DNA of 64,000 nucleotides from Neisseria sp. 83E34 (GCF_001308015.1 NZ_LGYH01000004.1:124001-188000); one strand, 5' to 3'. Counted from the stretch's first letter, positions 19,017-28,547 are shown. The notes: generated by a model not told the origin, from the letters alone. A program made the numbers and translations.

Positions 19017-19755
19017 GTGTTGTAACACCGACAAAAATGATTTTCTAAATTCTATCAATAAAGCGTGTTGACTCGGCTCAGTTATTTAAGCCGGAGGTAT
19101 TTTGTGTGTTCAGATCATGAATATTTTAAGAAAAAGGTGATCTATTATTTTTTAAGTTGAAAAAGAGATGGGTTTGGCTGTTTAAAAGATAGAAAACAGA
19201 TGTCGCGAGATTTTGTTGCAATATTTATTTATCTAAATTTCATATATGGAAGTATATAAAATACAATACGTTGAGTGTTGATAAGTGTCAGGATTAGCTG
19301 AAAAATGCTTGTCTGAAACATTTGATTCAGATAGGGATTCTGAAACCCTGTGTAATTGCATTAATGTTTTATCGTTTCCTTAATTTGTTTTGTAAAGGAT
19401 GGTAAATCATAAATATATTTATGTATTTAGGTATCGATGTTTTTTTGGGCATCGATAACTTTTATTTATGGCTTTTAGCTGTAAATTTCTCTAAATAATT
19501 CATTGTTTTATCTATTTTTTTATATAAATCATATAGATGGTTTTATTTTGGGGTGGAGGCTGTAGAAATGCGTTGCAATAGTGTAAATCTATGTTATTCT
19601 CTTACACAGAACTACATGGTGGAAAGAGATGTGTAGTCTGACTATTTTGAATAGAAGTTTGACTGAATTTGGGTTTGGTTTCGGTTTCTGTCATGAAACT
19701 TGGTATCAAAACAAAATTAGGTTTTAAAGAAGAACAGTGTTAGGAGGAAACAATC
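19017..19755. other. Long AT-rich intergenic region before the symporter
   Basis: About 740 bases without a convincing gene. It contains an imperfect hairpin (CGGCT and AGCCG near 19076-19095) and a decayed uptake pair (19305-19339). A ribosome-binding site AGGAGGA at 19742-19748 ends it. The length suggests a regulated or structured leader or an sRNA, but I can define no boundaries. Confidence 0.4.
19305..19339. repeat. Degenerate uptake-sequence pair
   Basis: The left word reads ATGCTTGTCTGAAA (C to T) and the right arm ATTCAGATAGGGATT (two changes). This is the most decayed pair I found in the window. Confidence 0.55.
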
Positions 19756-20019
19756 ATGTCCAATCACAAACATGATGCTGCCGGTTATTGGAAAGCCAAT
19801 GTCCGACTTATTTTGACTTGCTTGGTAGTCTGGGCTGTGTGTTCCCACGGCTTTGCTATCTGGCTGCGTCCTTTGCTTGCGGGGATTAAGGTAGGGGGAT
19901 CTGATTTAGGTTTTTGGTTTGGCCAACAAGGTTCCATTTTAACTTTCATCGCCATCATTTTCTTTTACTCTTGGAGAATGAATAAGCTTGATGAAGAATT
20001 CGGTGTGCATGAGGAGTAA
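19756..20019 (+). CDS. DUF4212 small subunit of a sodium/solute symporter
   Basis: The 87-residue membrane protein has two hydrophobic helices (about residues 15-35 and 55-75). It matches the DUF4212 pattern: YWKANVRL near residue 12, then a GFWFGQQGS stretch before the second helix. These small proteins are encoded just before a VC_2705-type sodium/solute symporter, as here: the partner starts 3 bases after its stop codon. A strong AGGAGGA ribosome-binding site lies 8 bases upstream of the ATG. The role is presumed auxiliary to the transporter. Confidence 0.85.
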   Translation: MSNHKHDAAGYWKANVRLILTCLVVWAVCSHGFAIWLRPLLAGIKVGGSDLGFWFGQQGSILTFIAIIFFYSWRMNKLDEEFGVHEE

Positions 20020-20022
20020 ACC

Positions 20023-21792
20023 ATGAGCCAATTTGCAATTAATTTGATTTTTGTGGGGGCGTCTTTCGCACTGTACTTCGGTATTGCGATTTGGGCTCGT
20101 GCAGGTTCCACCAAGGAGTTTTATGTTGCCGGCGGTGGTGTGCATCCGGTTTTGAACGGTATGGCAACCGCTGCGGACTGGATGAGTGCCGCATCGTTCA
20201 TTTCTATGGCTGGTTTGTTGGCTATGAACGGCTACGGCGCTTCAGCTTATTTGATGGGTTGGACCGGTGGTTATGTATTGCTGGCTTTATTGTTGGCTCC
20301 TTATCTGCGTAAATTCGGCAAATTTACTGTGCCGGATTTTATCGGCGACCGTTTTTACAGCCGTACGGCGCGTTTGGTTGCGGTTGCCTGTTTGATTGTG
20401 GCTTCAACCACTTATGTGATCGGTCAGATGACGGGTGCCGGTGTGGCGTTCTCACGCTTCCTTGAAGTAAGCAATACGACCGGTTTGCTGATTGCGGCCG
20501 TAGTGGTGTTGTTTTACGCGGTATTGGGTGGTATGAAAGGCATTACTTACACGCAAGTTGCACAATATGTTGTATTGATTATTGCCTACACCATTCCCGC
20601 CGTATTCATTTCATTCAACTTAACCGGTAATCCGATTCCGCCTCTGGGTTTGTTTGGAACAGATACTGCTTCCGGTATGCCTTTGCTGCAAAAACTGGAT
20701 TTGTTGGTAACCGATTTGGGCTTTACTGCATACACTGCTGATGTGCCCAATAAGTTTAATATGTTCCTGTTTACCATGTCGTTGATGATTGGTACCGCCG
20801 GCTTACCGCACGTAATCATCCGTTTCTTTACCGTACCTAAAGTATCCGATGCCCGTTCGTCTGCCGGTTGGGCGCTGGTATTCATTGCCTTGCTTTACAC
20901 CACAGCTCCTGCAGTAGGTTCTATGGCTCGTATCAACTTGGTTAATACTGTGTACCCGAATGGCTCTCAAGAACAAGCTTTGAATTATGAAGCGCGTCCG
21001 CAATGGATGAAAAACTGGGAAACTACCGGTTTGCTGAAGTTTGAAGACAAAAACGGCGACGGTAATATTCAATACTACAACGACAAATCTGCTGCTTTTG
21101 AAGCAACTGCTAATGAGCGTGGTTGGAAAGGTAACGAGTTAACTGTAAACAACGATATCTTGGTATTGGCTAACCCTGAAATTGCGAATCTGCCGAGCTG
21201 GGTAATCGGTTTGATTGCAGCGGGTGGTTTGGCGGCAGCATTGTCTACTGCGGCAGGCTTGTTACTGGCTATTTCTTCAGCTGTATCGCATGACTTGATT
21301 AAGAAAACACTTAAACCCGATATCACTGAAAAAGGCGAATTGATGGCAGCGCGTGTGTCTATGACCTTAGCGATTGTCGTTGCTACATGGTTGGGTATCA
21401 ATCCTCCGGGCTTCGCAGCACAAGTAGTGGCATTGGCTTTCGGGATTGCAGCGGCTTCTATCTTCCCTGCTTTGATGATGGGCATCTTCTCCAAGCGCAT
21501 CAATAGTACAGGTGCAACAGCAGGTATGCTGGCCGGTTTGATCTCCACTTGTGTGTATATCTTCTTATACATGGGCTGGTTCTTCATCCCCGGCACCAAC
21601 ACTTTCGAGAATGTGGAAGCTAATTGGTTATTCGGTATTTCTCCGCTGTCGTTCGGTACAGTGGGTGCTGTAATCAACTTCGTAGTTGCATTCGTGATTT
21701 CTAGTGTAGGTAAAGCACCGCCTCAGGATGTACAGGATTTGGTAGAGAGCGTGCGCTATCCGCGTGGTGCCGGTAAGGCAGTTGATCACTAA
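20023..21792 (+). CDS. Sodium/solute symporter, VC_2705 subfamily (acetate-permease-like)
   Basis: This inner-membrane SSS-family transporter has 589 residues and about 13 hydrophobic segments. Family landmarks are the unwound first helix region (ATAADWMSAASFISMAG near residues 47-63), GGYVLLALLLAPYLRKFG, and the later AAALSTAAGLLLAISSAVSHD. The substrate is probably a monocarboxylate such as acetate, by similarity to ActP, but this cannot be fixed from sequence. An extracytoplasmic loop contains an EF-hand-like stretch, DKNGDGNI starting at D342, whose twelfth position is Asn rather than Glu. It is translationally close to the DUF4212 gene. Confidence 0.85.
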   Translation: MSQFAINLIFVGASFALYFGIAIWARAGSTKEFYVAGGGVHPVLNGMATAADWMSAASFISMAGLLAMNGYGASAYLMGWTGGYVLLALLLAPYLRKFGKFTVPDFIGDRFYSRTARLVAVACLIVASTTYVIGQMTGAGVAFSRFLEVSNTTGLLIAAVVVLFYAVLGGMKGITYTQVAQYVVLIIAYTIPAVFISFNLTGNPIPPLGLFGTDTASGMPLLQKLDLLVTDLGFTAYTADVPNKFNMFLFTMSLMIGTAGLPHVIIRFFTVPKVSDARSSAGWALVFIALLYTTAPAVGSMARINLVNTVYPNGSQEQALNYEARPQWMKNWETTGLLKFEDKNGDGNIQYYNDKSAAFEATANERGWKGNELTVNNDILVLANPEIANLPSWVIGLIAAGGLAAALSTAAGLLLAISSAVSHDLIKKTLKPDITEKGELMAARVSMTLAIVVATWLGINPPGFAAQVVALAFGIAAASIFPALMMGIFSKRINSTGATAGMLAGLISTCVYIFLYMGWFFIPGTNTFENVEANWLFGISPLSFGTVGAVINFVVAFVISSVGKAPPQDVQDLVESVRYPRGAGKAVDH

Positions 21793-21800
21793 ATCTTGTG

Positions 21801-21834
21801 AAATTTGGGCTTCCGCAGGGAAGCCCAAAATTTT
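21801..21834 (+). terminator. Rho-independent terminator of the symporter operon
   Basis: TTTGGGCTTCC pairs with GGAAGCCCAAA around a 4-base loop, followed by ATTTT. It is 9 bases after the stop codon. Confidence 0.85.
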
Positions 21835-21949
21835 AAAATCATATAAACTTGCACAACTGTTTTATAAAATCATTTTAAAACCGTAATCGCGGGCATTAAC
21901 TTAGTTATTGTTTTAAAGTGATTTGATTGGGTTACGCGAATCAAAACTT

Positions 21950-21963
21950 TTTCAGACAGGCAT
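21950..21963 (-). other. Single DNA uptake sequence
   Basis: One local word on the minus strand upstream of the small membrane protein gene at 22023. Confidence 0.75.
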
Positions 21964-22022
21964 TGTTATCAAGGCCGGATAAATATAGACGTTCGGTGTT
22001 TAATTTTATAAAGGGAACTTTA

Positions 22023-22523
22023 ATGGTTTGGGAATGGATTGCCACTATTTTTGCCGGGCTGGGCGCTGCGGGTGTGATGCTGGGGCTGCGGTTTGTTTTT
22101 AAGAAGTCGCCCAAATGGCTGGTTCCTGCGGGAGCAGGCTTGGGAATGCTGTTATTTCAAATATATAGTGAATATACTTGGTTCAGTCATACCCGTTCAT
22201 TATTGCCGAAAAATACAGCTGTTGTGGCTGAAATCGGGGAAACTGCGTTTTATAAACCGTGGAGCTATATTAAGCCTCAAGTATTGAAATTCGTGGCGGT
22301 AGATACTGATAAAGTTTTGTTTGTGGATGACCATAAAACGATATTGCAAACAAACCTGTATTTTTTTGAACGGCGGATGAGCGCCAACACCTGGCCGATT
22401 TTGATTGATTGCAAAAAAGGCTTACAGGCAAATGTTAAAAGCGTAGAAAATGGTGTGCCGATGGCAGATAGTTGGCATAAAGGTCAATATACCGATCAGA
22501 TTGCAAAAGCGGTTTGCCCTTAA
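22023..22523 (+). CDS. Hypothetical two-helix membrane protein
   Basis: From ATG 22023 the product has 166 residues. I choose this start because AAGGGAAC lies 5 bases upstream and the in-frame extension to 21927 reads through an uptake word. Two hydrophobic helices (about residues 3-22 and 30-48) are followed by a soluble, presumably periplasmic or cytoplasmic, domain of about 115 residues with a VDTDKVLFVDDHK segment. It has two cysteines late in the sequence. I do not recognise the family. It is flanked by single uptake words and lies upstream of surE with its own apparent ribosome-binding site. Confidence 0.6.
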   Translation: MVWEWIATIFAGLGAAGVMLGLRFVFKKSPKWLVPAGAGLGMLLFQIYSEYTWFSHTRSLLPKNTAVVAEIGETAFYKPWSYIKPQVLKFVAVDTDKVLFVDDHKTILQTNLYFFERRMSANTWPILIDCKKGLQANVKSVENGVPMADSWHKGQYTDQIAKAVCP

Positions 22524-22545
22524 GTGGGTTATTTTAATCAAAGCA

Positions 22546-22559
22546 ATGCCTGTCTGAAA
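22546..22559 (+). other. Single DNA uptake sequence upstream of surE
   Basis: One ATGCCTGTCTGAAA word between the small membrane protein gene and surE. Confidence 0.8.
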
Positions 22560-22638
22560 CGTTATCTAGATTTAATCTGGTCGGAACCGTAGAATAGCGC
22601 CTTTATACTTAATCAGAGAATAGAGTAACGGGAAACTT

Positions 22639-23391
22639 ATGAATATATTGATTTGTAATGATGATGGTTATCTCGCTCAAGGTATTTCAGTGTTGGCGCG
22701 TGTAGCAGGCGAATTTGCCAACGTGCGCGTAGTAGCGCCTGAGCGAAACAGAAGCGGTGTGAGTAATTCGCTTACGCTGGATCGCCCCTTGAGCATACGG
22801 GAAGCTGAAAACGGCTTTTATTTTGTGAGCGGCACCCCGACCGACTGCATCCATCTCGGTTTGCATTCCTTGCCGGAATTCAAGCCCGATTTGGTTTTAT
22901 CAGGTATCAATCACGGCGCAAATATGGGAGATGATACGCTCTATTCAGGTACTGTCGCCGCTGCTACCGAGGCTTATCTTTTAGGTATTCCCGCAGTTGC
23001 CTTTTCACTTAATGATTATAGCGACCGCTATTGGGAAACAGCAGAAAAAGCAGCTTGGATGATGATTGACCGTTTGGTAAAAAATCCTCCTCCCAAGCCT
23101 GTTTTATGGAATGTTAATATTCCTGCCGTTGCGCCAGAAGATATACAAGGCATTAAAACCGTGCGGCTCGGCCGCCGCCATCATGTTCAAAGTATCATTC
23201 CTTCCCGCAATCCGCGTGGAGAACCGATTTATTGGATAGGCCCCATCGGCAATATTTCAGATAAAGAAACAGGCACGGATTTCGCAGAATGTGAAGCAGG
23301 TTTCATCACGGTTACCCCGCTGAAAATTGATTTGACCGGGTTTGAGCAGATGCAGGAAGTGGCGCAATTTTGGCAGAACGGTGCGTGCTAG
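22639..23391 (+). CDS. surE: 5'/3'-nucleotidase SurE
   Basis: SurE hydrolyses nucleoside monophosphates and short polyphosphates. The 250-residue product begins with the metal site ICNDDGY, followed by [27 protein letters not shown] and [13 protein letters not shown], all characteristic. Length is standard. ACGGGA lies upstream of the ATG. It precedes nlpD by about 140 bases; in E. coli surE also precedes nlpD, with pcm between, so the neighbourhood is conserved in part. pcm and rpoS are absent here. Confidence 0.94.
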   Translation: MNILICNDDGYLAQGISVLARVAGEFANVRVVAPERNRSGVSNSLTLDRPLSIREAENGFYFVSGTPTDCIHLGLHSLPEFKPDLVLSGINHGANMGDDTLYSGTVAAATEAYLLGIPAVAFSLNDYSDRYWETAEKAAWMMIDRLVKNPPPKPVLWNVNIPAVAPEDIQGIKTVRLGRRHHVQSIIPSRNPRGEPIYWIGPIGNISDKETGTDFAECEAGFITVTPLKIDLTGFEQMQEVAQFWQNGAC

Positions 23392-23532
23392 AAAAATTTT
23401 CAATCAAGATAAAATCTTGCAAAATTCTAGAATAAACGGTTCTTAAGTCCGTAAAAAACTTGAGGATAACGCGCAATTTGATTATGATATGCGCCAAATT
23501 CCATCAAATTAAACTAAAGAAGGTAAGCAAAG

Positions 23533-24459
23533 ATGTTAAAGAAAACCGCAATCCGTACCGGCTCGGTTGCCATCGTTTTGATGCTGGGCGCATGTTCTTG
23601 GACACAACCCCCGGCTCCAGTAGTGCAAGGCAGCACTGGTTCGGCAGGCAGTTACGGTAGCGAGGCAGGAAGCGCCCCATCTTCTAACCCTTATGGCGCA
23701 ACGCCTTATGATCCGAATGCAGGTGGCACAAGCGTGGTGAACAACACTCCCGCTCCCTATACTCCACCTGCTCCTGCGGCAAGCGGCGGCAGCTACATAC
23801 CTTCTAATGCTCCTGTAGACATCAATGCGGTCACACACACTGTGGTGCGTGGTGATACTGTTTACAATATTTCCAAACGTTACAACATTACGCAAGACAA
23901 TTTGCGTGCTTGGAACGGTTTGTCAGACAATAACATTAATGTAGGCCAAACTCTGCGCGTTAAGCCTGCAGGCTATACTGCTCCGGCTGGAGGAAGCGCT
24001 GTTACCACACAACAAGCACCCGCTGCCAAGACCACGCCACCGGCAAGCGGCCCGGCTACGACGCCTACCGTGGCAACAGGCGGTACGCGTACAGTTGAAG
24101 GCATAACGTGGCAACGCCCGACATCTGGCAGCGTGATCACCCAATTTACTGCAAGTAACAAAGGTGTGGATATCGGTGGAACGGCCGGTCAACCTGTGGT
24201 GGCTGCGGCAGACGGTAAAGTGGTGTATGCGGGTTCAGGCTTGCGCGGTTATGGCAATCTTGTGATTATTCAGCACACCAAAACTTTCCTGACGGCCTAT
24301 GGTCATAACCAAAGCCTGTCTGTAAAAGAAGGCCAAACTGTGAAGCGCGGACAAACCATCGCCAAAATGGGTAATACTGATGCCGACCGAACTAAACTGC
24401 ATTTTGAAGTGCGTAAAGACGGTAAGCCGGTTAACCCTGTTAACTATGTTGCGTTTTAA
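23533..24459 (+). CDS. nlpD: LysM/degenerate-M23 lipoprotein NlpD
   Basis: NlpD activates the septal amidase AmiC during cell separation. The 308-residue product has a lipoprotein signal with lipobox LGAC near residues 18-21. A Pro/Gly/Ala/Ser-rich linker follows, then one LysM domain (about 98-142: VVRGDTVYNISKRY). A LytM/M23 domain fills the C-terminus (about 205-305). In the LytM domain the catalytic His positions look degenerate (NKGVDIGG and KLHFEVR), as in E. coli NlpD, so it should be an activator rather than a peptidase. A one-mismatch uptake word (GCCTGTCTGTAA near 24315) is inside the gene. Confidence 0.88.
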   Translation: MLKKTAIRTGSVAIVLMLGACSWTQPPAPVVQGSTGSAGSYGSEAGSAPSSNPYGATPYDPNAGGTSVVNNTPAPYTPPAPAASGGSYIPSNAPVDINAVTHTVVRGDTVYNISKRYNITQDNLRAWNGLSDNNINVGQTLRVKPAGYTAPAGGSAVTTQQAPAAKTTPPASGPATTPTVATGGTRTVEGITWQRPTSGSVITQFTASNKGVDIGGTAGQPVVAAADGKVVYAGSGLRGYGNLVIIQHTKTFLTAYGHNQSLSVKEGQTVKRGQTIAKMGNTDADRTKLHFEVRKDGKPVNPVNYVAF

Positions 24460-24476
24460 ACCTAGCATCTGAGCAA

Positions 24477-24510
24477 AACACCTGCTTAAATAAATAAGCA
24501 GGTGTTTTCT
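24477..24510 (+). terminator. Rho-independent terminator of nlpD
   Basis: AACACCTGCTTA pairs with TAAGCAGGTGTT around AAATAAA-type loop bases, followed by TTCTT. It starts 18 bases after the stop codon. Confidence 0.88.
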
Positions 24511-24640
24511 TCATTTGGATTTAAAGGAATGAAAAAGCAGCTATGGCTGAAAGATTGAGGGGCTAATCTACTTCATCTCTTTTATCATTGCTTTGGTATG
24601 GAGAAAAAGACTTGGGTTTTTTATAGTCGGGCCCGTTGAC

Positions 24641-24678
24641 ACAATGCCTGTCTGAAAATGTTTTCAGACAGGCATTGT
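24641..24678. terminator. Inverted uptake-sequence pair after aroA
   Basis: ACAATGCCTGTCTGAAAA and its complement form a long stem with a small loop. It abuts the aroA stop codon on the minus strand. Confidence 0.87.
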
Positions 24679-25968
24679 TTATTTCTGCAATGAAGCAAAC
24701 ACATCGAAGTAATCAGGGAATGTTTTGTGCGTACATTTCGGGTCGTTAATCACAACCGGCACGCCCAGCAAGGAAACCAATGAAAAACACATCGCCATAC
24801 GGTGATCATCGTAAGTATCGATTTCGGCATTGGGTGTTAGAGTAGCAGGCGGTGTAATGTGGATGGCTTCCGGTTCTTCTTCTACAATTGCGCCGACTTT
24901 CCGCAATTCATTGGCCATGGCAGCGATGCGGTCGGTTTCTTTTACGCGCCAAGAGCCGATATTGCGCAGGCTGCATGGTGCGCCGGTTGCGAGTGCGACT
25001 ACGGCCAGCGTCATGGCTGCATCCGGGATATGGTTTGCGTCTAAATCGAAGGGCAGCACTTTCTGGCCTTGCGCACGGCTCACTTCGATAAAATCTTCTC
25101 CCCAAGATACTGAGGCACCGATTTTTTCCAGCTCATTGGCAAATGCCACATCACCTTGAATCGCATGTTTGCCCAAGCCGGTTACACGGATGGGCACACC
25201 TGATAATAAGCCCGCAGCGAGAAAATAAGATGCGCTGGAGGCATCGCCTTCTACATGAATGGTTTCGGGTGCATGATAGCGCGCGCCTGCGGGAATTTTG
25301 AATATTTCGTGATTGTGATTTTCCACGTTCACACCGAACTTGGCCATCAGGTTTAAAGTGATGTCGATGTAGGGTTTGGAAATCAATTCGCCTTCCACAT
25401 GAATTTCAAACGCCTTTCCGGTCAGCGGCAGAGCCATGAGCAAGGCGGTAAGGTATTGGCTCGACACATTGCCGCGAATCGGAATAATCCTCGTGTCTTT
25501 ATCCTGAAATTCGTTGATGCGCAGAGGGGGAAAGCCTTCATTGCCTAAATAGTCGATTTGCGCACCGGCAATCCTTAATGCGTCCACCAAATCGCCAATC
25601 GGCCGCTCGTGCATACGCGGCACGCCGTGCAGATGGTAATCACCGCCGAGTATGGCTAAAACGGCAGTAAGCGGGCGGAATGCTGTGCCGGCATTGCCTA
25701 AAAATAAATCAGCATTGCGGTTTGGAAATGAGCCCTTACAGCCATGCACAACCAAACCTGATTCGTTGCGTTCCAGTTTCACGCCGAGTGTTTCCAGCGC
25801 TTCAAGCATACGGTCGGTATCGTCTGATTTTAATAAGGACTTGATAACGCAGCTGTTATCGGAAAGCGCAGCTAAAAGCAGGGTACGGTTGCTGATGCTT
25901 TTGGAGCCGGGCAGGGCAATGGTAGAGGGTTTTAGCTCGGAAGCGGGCAGGCGGATGAAATCGGTCAT
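24679..25968 (-). CDS. aroA: 3-phosphoshikimate 1-carboxyvinyltransferase (EPSP synthase)
   Basis: AroA joins phosphoenolpyruvate to shikimate-3-phosphate in aromatic amino acid synthesis. The 429-residue product shows the substrate-binding start [15 protein letters not shown] (about residues 21-35), [15 protein letters not shown] near 92, and the C-terminal DHRMAM motif. The glycine-to-alanine-sensitive GNAGTA site is the normal class I form. Length is usual. Its stop codon lies directly against the uptake-sequence hairpin. It stands alone, with yceI upstream on the same strand and a single uptake word between. Confidence 0.94.
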   Translation of the reverse strand: MTDFIRLPASELKPSTIALPGSKSISNRTLLLAALSDNSCVIKSLLKSDDTDRMLEALETLGVKLERNESGLVVHGCKGSFPNRNADLFLGNAGTAFRPLTAVLAILGGDYHLHGVPRMHERPIGDLVDALRIAGAQIDYLGNEGFPPLRINEFQDKDTRIIPIRGNVSSQYLTALLMALPLTGKAFEIHVEGELISKPYIDITLNLMAKFGVNVENHNHEIFKIPAGARYHAPETIHVEGDASSASYFLAAGLLSGVPIRVTGLGKHAIQGDVAFANELEKIGASVSWGEDFIEVSRAQGQKVLPFDLDANHIPDAAMTLAVVALATGAPCSLRNIGSWRVKETDRIAAMANELRKVGAIVEEEPEAIHITPPATLTPNAEIDTYDDHRMAMCFSLVSLLGVPVVINDPKCTHKTFPDYFDVFASLQK

Positions 25969-26058
25969 GGTTGTGAGTTTCTTGGAAAAAGGGATGCTTA
26001 TTATGCCAAGAATCGGGTGTTTCTTAAAGATGGGTTTACTATCAATCGGTTTGATGAA

Positions 26059-26072
26059 ATGCCTGTCTGAAA
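26059..26072 (+). other. Single DNA uptake sequence between yceI and aroA
   Basis: One ATGCCTGTCTGAAA word just after the yceI 3' end. It lacks a partner, so it is not a hairpin terminator. Confidence 0.8.
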
Positions 26073-26079
26073 GCTTTCT

Positions 26080-26646
26080 TTAGTGATTTGTAGCCGCTTC
26101 TATCACAACGGTTAAATCCACGTCTCTGCCTACGCCTTTACCTATCAAATAATTCATACCCCATTGGGTGCGGTCAAGTGTGGCGGTAAAGCGGCCTCTG
26201 CAAACGCGGTTTTTATGCGGCTGGCCGGTTCGGCAACCGAATTTTTGTGCAACCAATTTAACCGGATGGGTTTTTCCGAGAGCGGTTAAATTGCCGTTTA
26301 CGGAAACCAGATTGCCGTTTTGGAAATTGAATTGTGTGGAAACAAAGCGCATCTTAGGAAATGCTTGTGCGTTAAATAAATCTTCCGATTTAAGATATTC
26401 GGTAAATTGATTGCTGCTTGTTTTGAGTGTGTTTACCGGAATAATAAGGTCGATGGTGCCGGTTTGCCGGGTTTCGTCAAAAGCCAATACGCCGTTAAGG
26501 CCGTAGAAGCCGCCGACATGGCTTTTTTGACCCAAGTATAGGAGGCTGAAGCGGGCGTGGGCATGTTGGCTGTTGATGGTGTAGTTGGCTGCGGTTGCGA
26601 GTGTTGTCAGTGCAAGAAAAAACAGGCCGGAAAGAAAGTGTTTCAT
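26080..26646 (-). CDS. YceI family periplasmic protein
   Basis: YceI proteins are lipocalin-like, isoprenoid-binding periplasmic proteins of ill-defined physiological role. The 188-residue product has a cleavable signal (about residues 1-19, ending ATA). The family pattern follows: NYTINSQHAHARFSLLYLG, SHVGGFYGLNG, DLFNAQAFPKMRF, and a final RTQWGMNYLIGKGVGRDVDLTV. Two cysteines in the mature part (near 140 and 148) may form a disulfide. It lies upstream of aroA on the same strand, with only a single uptake word between. Confidence 0.87.
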   Translation of the reverse strand: MKHFLSGLFFLALTTLATAANYTINSQHAHARFSLLYLGQKSHVGGFYGLNGVLAFDETRQTGTIDLIIPVNTLKTSSNQFTEYLKSEDLFNAQAFPKMRFVSTQFNFQNGNLVSVNGNLTALGKTHPVKLVAQKFGCRTGQPHKNRVCRGRFTATLDRTQWGMNYLIGKGVGRDVDLTVVIEAATNH

Positions 26647-26706
26647 TATATTGAATATGTTAAGTGCGCAGACGCTGAGTGAGGAGTCAATCTAAAATAG
26701 TACACT

Positions 26707-26740
26707 CCGTCATATTCGGGTTAAGCCCGAGTATGATCGG
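26707..26740. repeat. Palindromic element related to the one at 3311-3384
   Basis: GTCATATTCGGG and CCCGAGTATGA form an inverted repeat with two mismatches around TTAAG. The CCGTCAT start and the C/T-G core resemble the longer palindrome at 3311-3384, so this is a second family member. Confidence 0.5.
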
Positions 26741-26763
26741 TAAATTTTATTGTTTGAAACGGT

Positions 26764-26789
26764 AAAAAGCTGCCCTTACGGCAGCTTTG
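26764..26789 (-). terminator. Rho-independent terminator of the cyclophilin gene
   Basis: AAAGCTGCC and GGCAGCTTT form a 9-base stem with a 5-base loop, followed by TTTTT on the minus strand, 2 bases after the stop codon. Confidence 0.87.
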
Positions 26790-26791
26790 CT

Positions 26792-27355
26792 TTATTTCAG
26801 AATCGTTACTTTCTTGATGATGATCGGTTTGACCGGCACGTTTTGATGGTAACCCTGATTGGTTGTTTGCACTTTGGCAATTTGTTCAACCACATTCATG
26901 CCTTCGGTTACTTTGCCGAACACAGCATAGCCTGCATCGCGCGCGCTGTTGCCTTTGCGATTGAGAAAATCATTGTCGACTAAGTTGATGAAAAATTGGC
27001 TGGTGGCGGAATTCGGTGATGCGGTGCGCGCCATGGCGATGGTGCCTTTTGTGTTTTTCAGGCCGTTGGCTGCTTCGTTGGTGATGGCTTTTTCGGTGGA
27101 CTTTTGTGCCATGTCAGCAGTGAATCCGCCGCCTTGAATCATAAACCCGTCAATCACGCGGTGAAAAATGGTGCCGTCGTAAAAGCCTTTGTTGGCATAG
27201 TTTACAAAATTGGCTACGGTTTTTGGGGCTTTCGTTTCGTCTAGCGAAAGCTTGATTGTGCCTATATTGGTATCGATCTGTGCCAGCGTTTCGGCCTGCG
27301 CGGCAAATGTGCTCAAGCCGATGGCCATGGCTGCGGCCAGATGGAGAAGTTTCAT
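26792..27355 (-). CDS. ppiA: Periplasmic cyclophilin-type peptidyl-prolyl isomerase
   Basis: The enzyme isomerises Xaa-Pro bonds in exported proteins. From ATG 27355 the product has 187 residues with a Sec signal (about 1-21, ending AQA). The cyclophilin core includes FHRVIDGFMIQGGG, IAMARTASPNSATSQFFINL and YAVFGKVTEGM. I choose 27355 over the upstream in-frame ATG at 27370 because AAAGGAAAAC is correctly spaced for it and gives a clean signal peptide. It could equally be called PpiA or a PpiB-like periplasmic form. A hairpin terminator follows at once. Confidence 0.9.
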   Translation of the reverse strand: MKLLHLAAAMAIGLSTFAAQAETLAQIDTNIGTIKLSLDETKAPKTVANFVNYANKGFYDGTIFHRVIDGFMIQGGGFTADMAQKSTEKAITNEAANGLKNTKGTIAMARTASPNSATSQFFINLVDNDFLNRKGNSARDAGYAVFGKVTEGMNVVEQIAKVQTTNQGYHQNVPVKPIIIKKVTILK

Positions 27356-27445
27356 TTGTTTTCCTTTCATAATAGATTGTTTCTGCGGTGTTTATTATAT
27401 GGCTCGCCATGTTGGCGTGTGTTTTTATTGTGTAAAAGCAAACGA

Positions 27446-27496
27446 ATGCCTGTCTGAAAATGTTGTTAACGTTACACATGGTTTTCAGACAGGCAT
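27446..27496. terminator. Inverted uptake-sequence pair with a long loop
   Basis: Two local words 20-odd bases apart, downstream of fbp and upstream of the cyclophilin gene. The loop carries GTTAAC-containing sequence. Confidence 0.75.
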
Positions 27497-27510
27497 GGTA
27501 AAGTGAGCGC

Positions 27511-28479
27511 TTAATGCAGCTGGTTTACATATTCCACTTCTTCTTTACTGCCGATAATCACGGCCACGCGCTGGTGCAAGCCCTCAGGCTGGATATCGAG
27601 CATATTCTGCTGGGCGTTGCTGCTTTTGCCGCCTGCCTGCTCGATAATCAGGCTGAGCGGGTTGGCTTCATACATTAAGCGCAGTTTGCCGGGCTTAGAC
27701 GGATCTCGCTTATCGGCCGGATAGAGGAACACACCGCCGCGCATTAAAATGCGGTGGATTTCGGCCACCATGCTGGCTACCCAGCGCATATTATAGTTTT
27801 TGCCGCGAGCGCCGGTATCGCCCGCCATCAGCAATTTGATATATTGCTGTACAGGTGCAAACCAGTGGCGCTGGTTGGAGGCATTGATGGCATATTCTTT
27901 GGTCTGCTCGGGCACGCTTGGGTTTTCTTTGGTGAGTATAAATTCGTTTTGATTATTCAGCGTAAATACAAACACGCCGTGCTTAAGCGTGAACACAAGC
28001 TGGGTTTGCGGGCCGTAAAGCACATAGCCGCTGCCCACTTGCTCGCTGCCTTTTTGCAGGAACGATTGGGTTTCCAAAGTGCCTGTGGGCTTGGCGAGAA
28101 TGGAGAAAATGGTGCCCACAGAGATATTCACATCGATATTGGAAGAGCCGTCGAGCGGGTCGAAGAGTACTAAATAGCCGCCGTTTTCATTACAGGCCAC
28201 AAAAGTATCTTCTTCTTCGCTGGCCAAGCCGGCCACGGCAGGGTTGGCTTTGAGTTGCTCAATCAGGATATTGTTGGCGATCACGTCGAGTTTTTTCTGA
28301 TCCTCGCCTTGCACGTTTCCCGAACCCGCTTCGCCCAACACACCGGCCAGCGCACCCTGACGCACTTTACCGCTGATTTCAACGCAGGCTGCCACCGTGC
28401 TTTCCAGCACGCTGCCCAATTCGGCGGGAAGTTGGTTGGTTTGCAGATGTTGTTTTAGAAAAGATGGAAAAGTTTGCAT
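27511..28479 (-). CDS. fbp: Class I fructose-1,6-bisphosphatase
   Basis: The enzyme dephosphorylates fructose-1,6-bisphosphate in gluconeogenesis. The 322-residue product has GLASEEED (metal ligands) near residue 85, FDPLDGSSNIDVNISVGTIFSI near 106, and the RWVASMVAEIHRILMRGGVFLYP segment. These define the class I family. Length is normal. An inverted uptake pair closes the gene. A small lipoprotein gene lies upstream on the same strand but beyond another hairpin, so fbp is probably monocistronic. Confidence 0.94.
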   Translation of the reverse strand: MQTFPSFLKQHLQTNQLPAELGSVLESTVAACVEISGKVRQGALAGVLGEAGSGNVQGEDQKKLDVIANNILIEQLKANPAVAGLASEEEDTFVACNENGGYLVLFDPLDGSSNIDVNISVGTIFSILAKPTGTLETQSFLQKGSEQVGSGYVLYGPQTQLVFTLKHGVFVFTLNNQNEFILTKENPSVPEQTKEYAINASNQRHWFAPVQQYIKLLMAGDTGARGKNYNMRWVASMVAEIHRILMRGGVFLYPADKRDPSKPGKLRLMYEANPLSLIIEQAGGKSSNAQQNMLDIQPEGLHQRVAVIIGSKEEVEYVNQLH

Positions 28480-28547
28480 GGTATTCTCGTTGTTTAGGGG
28501 TGGATGTAATCGGCTGTAAGTTTAATATAAATGAGGGTTTTAAACAA

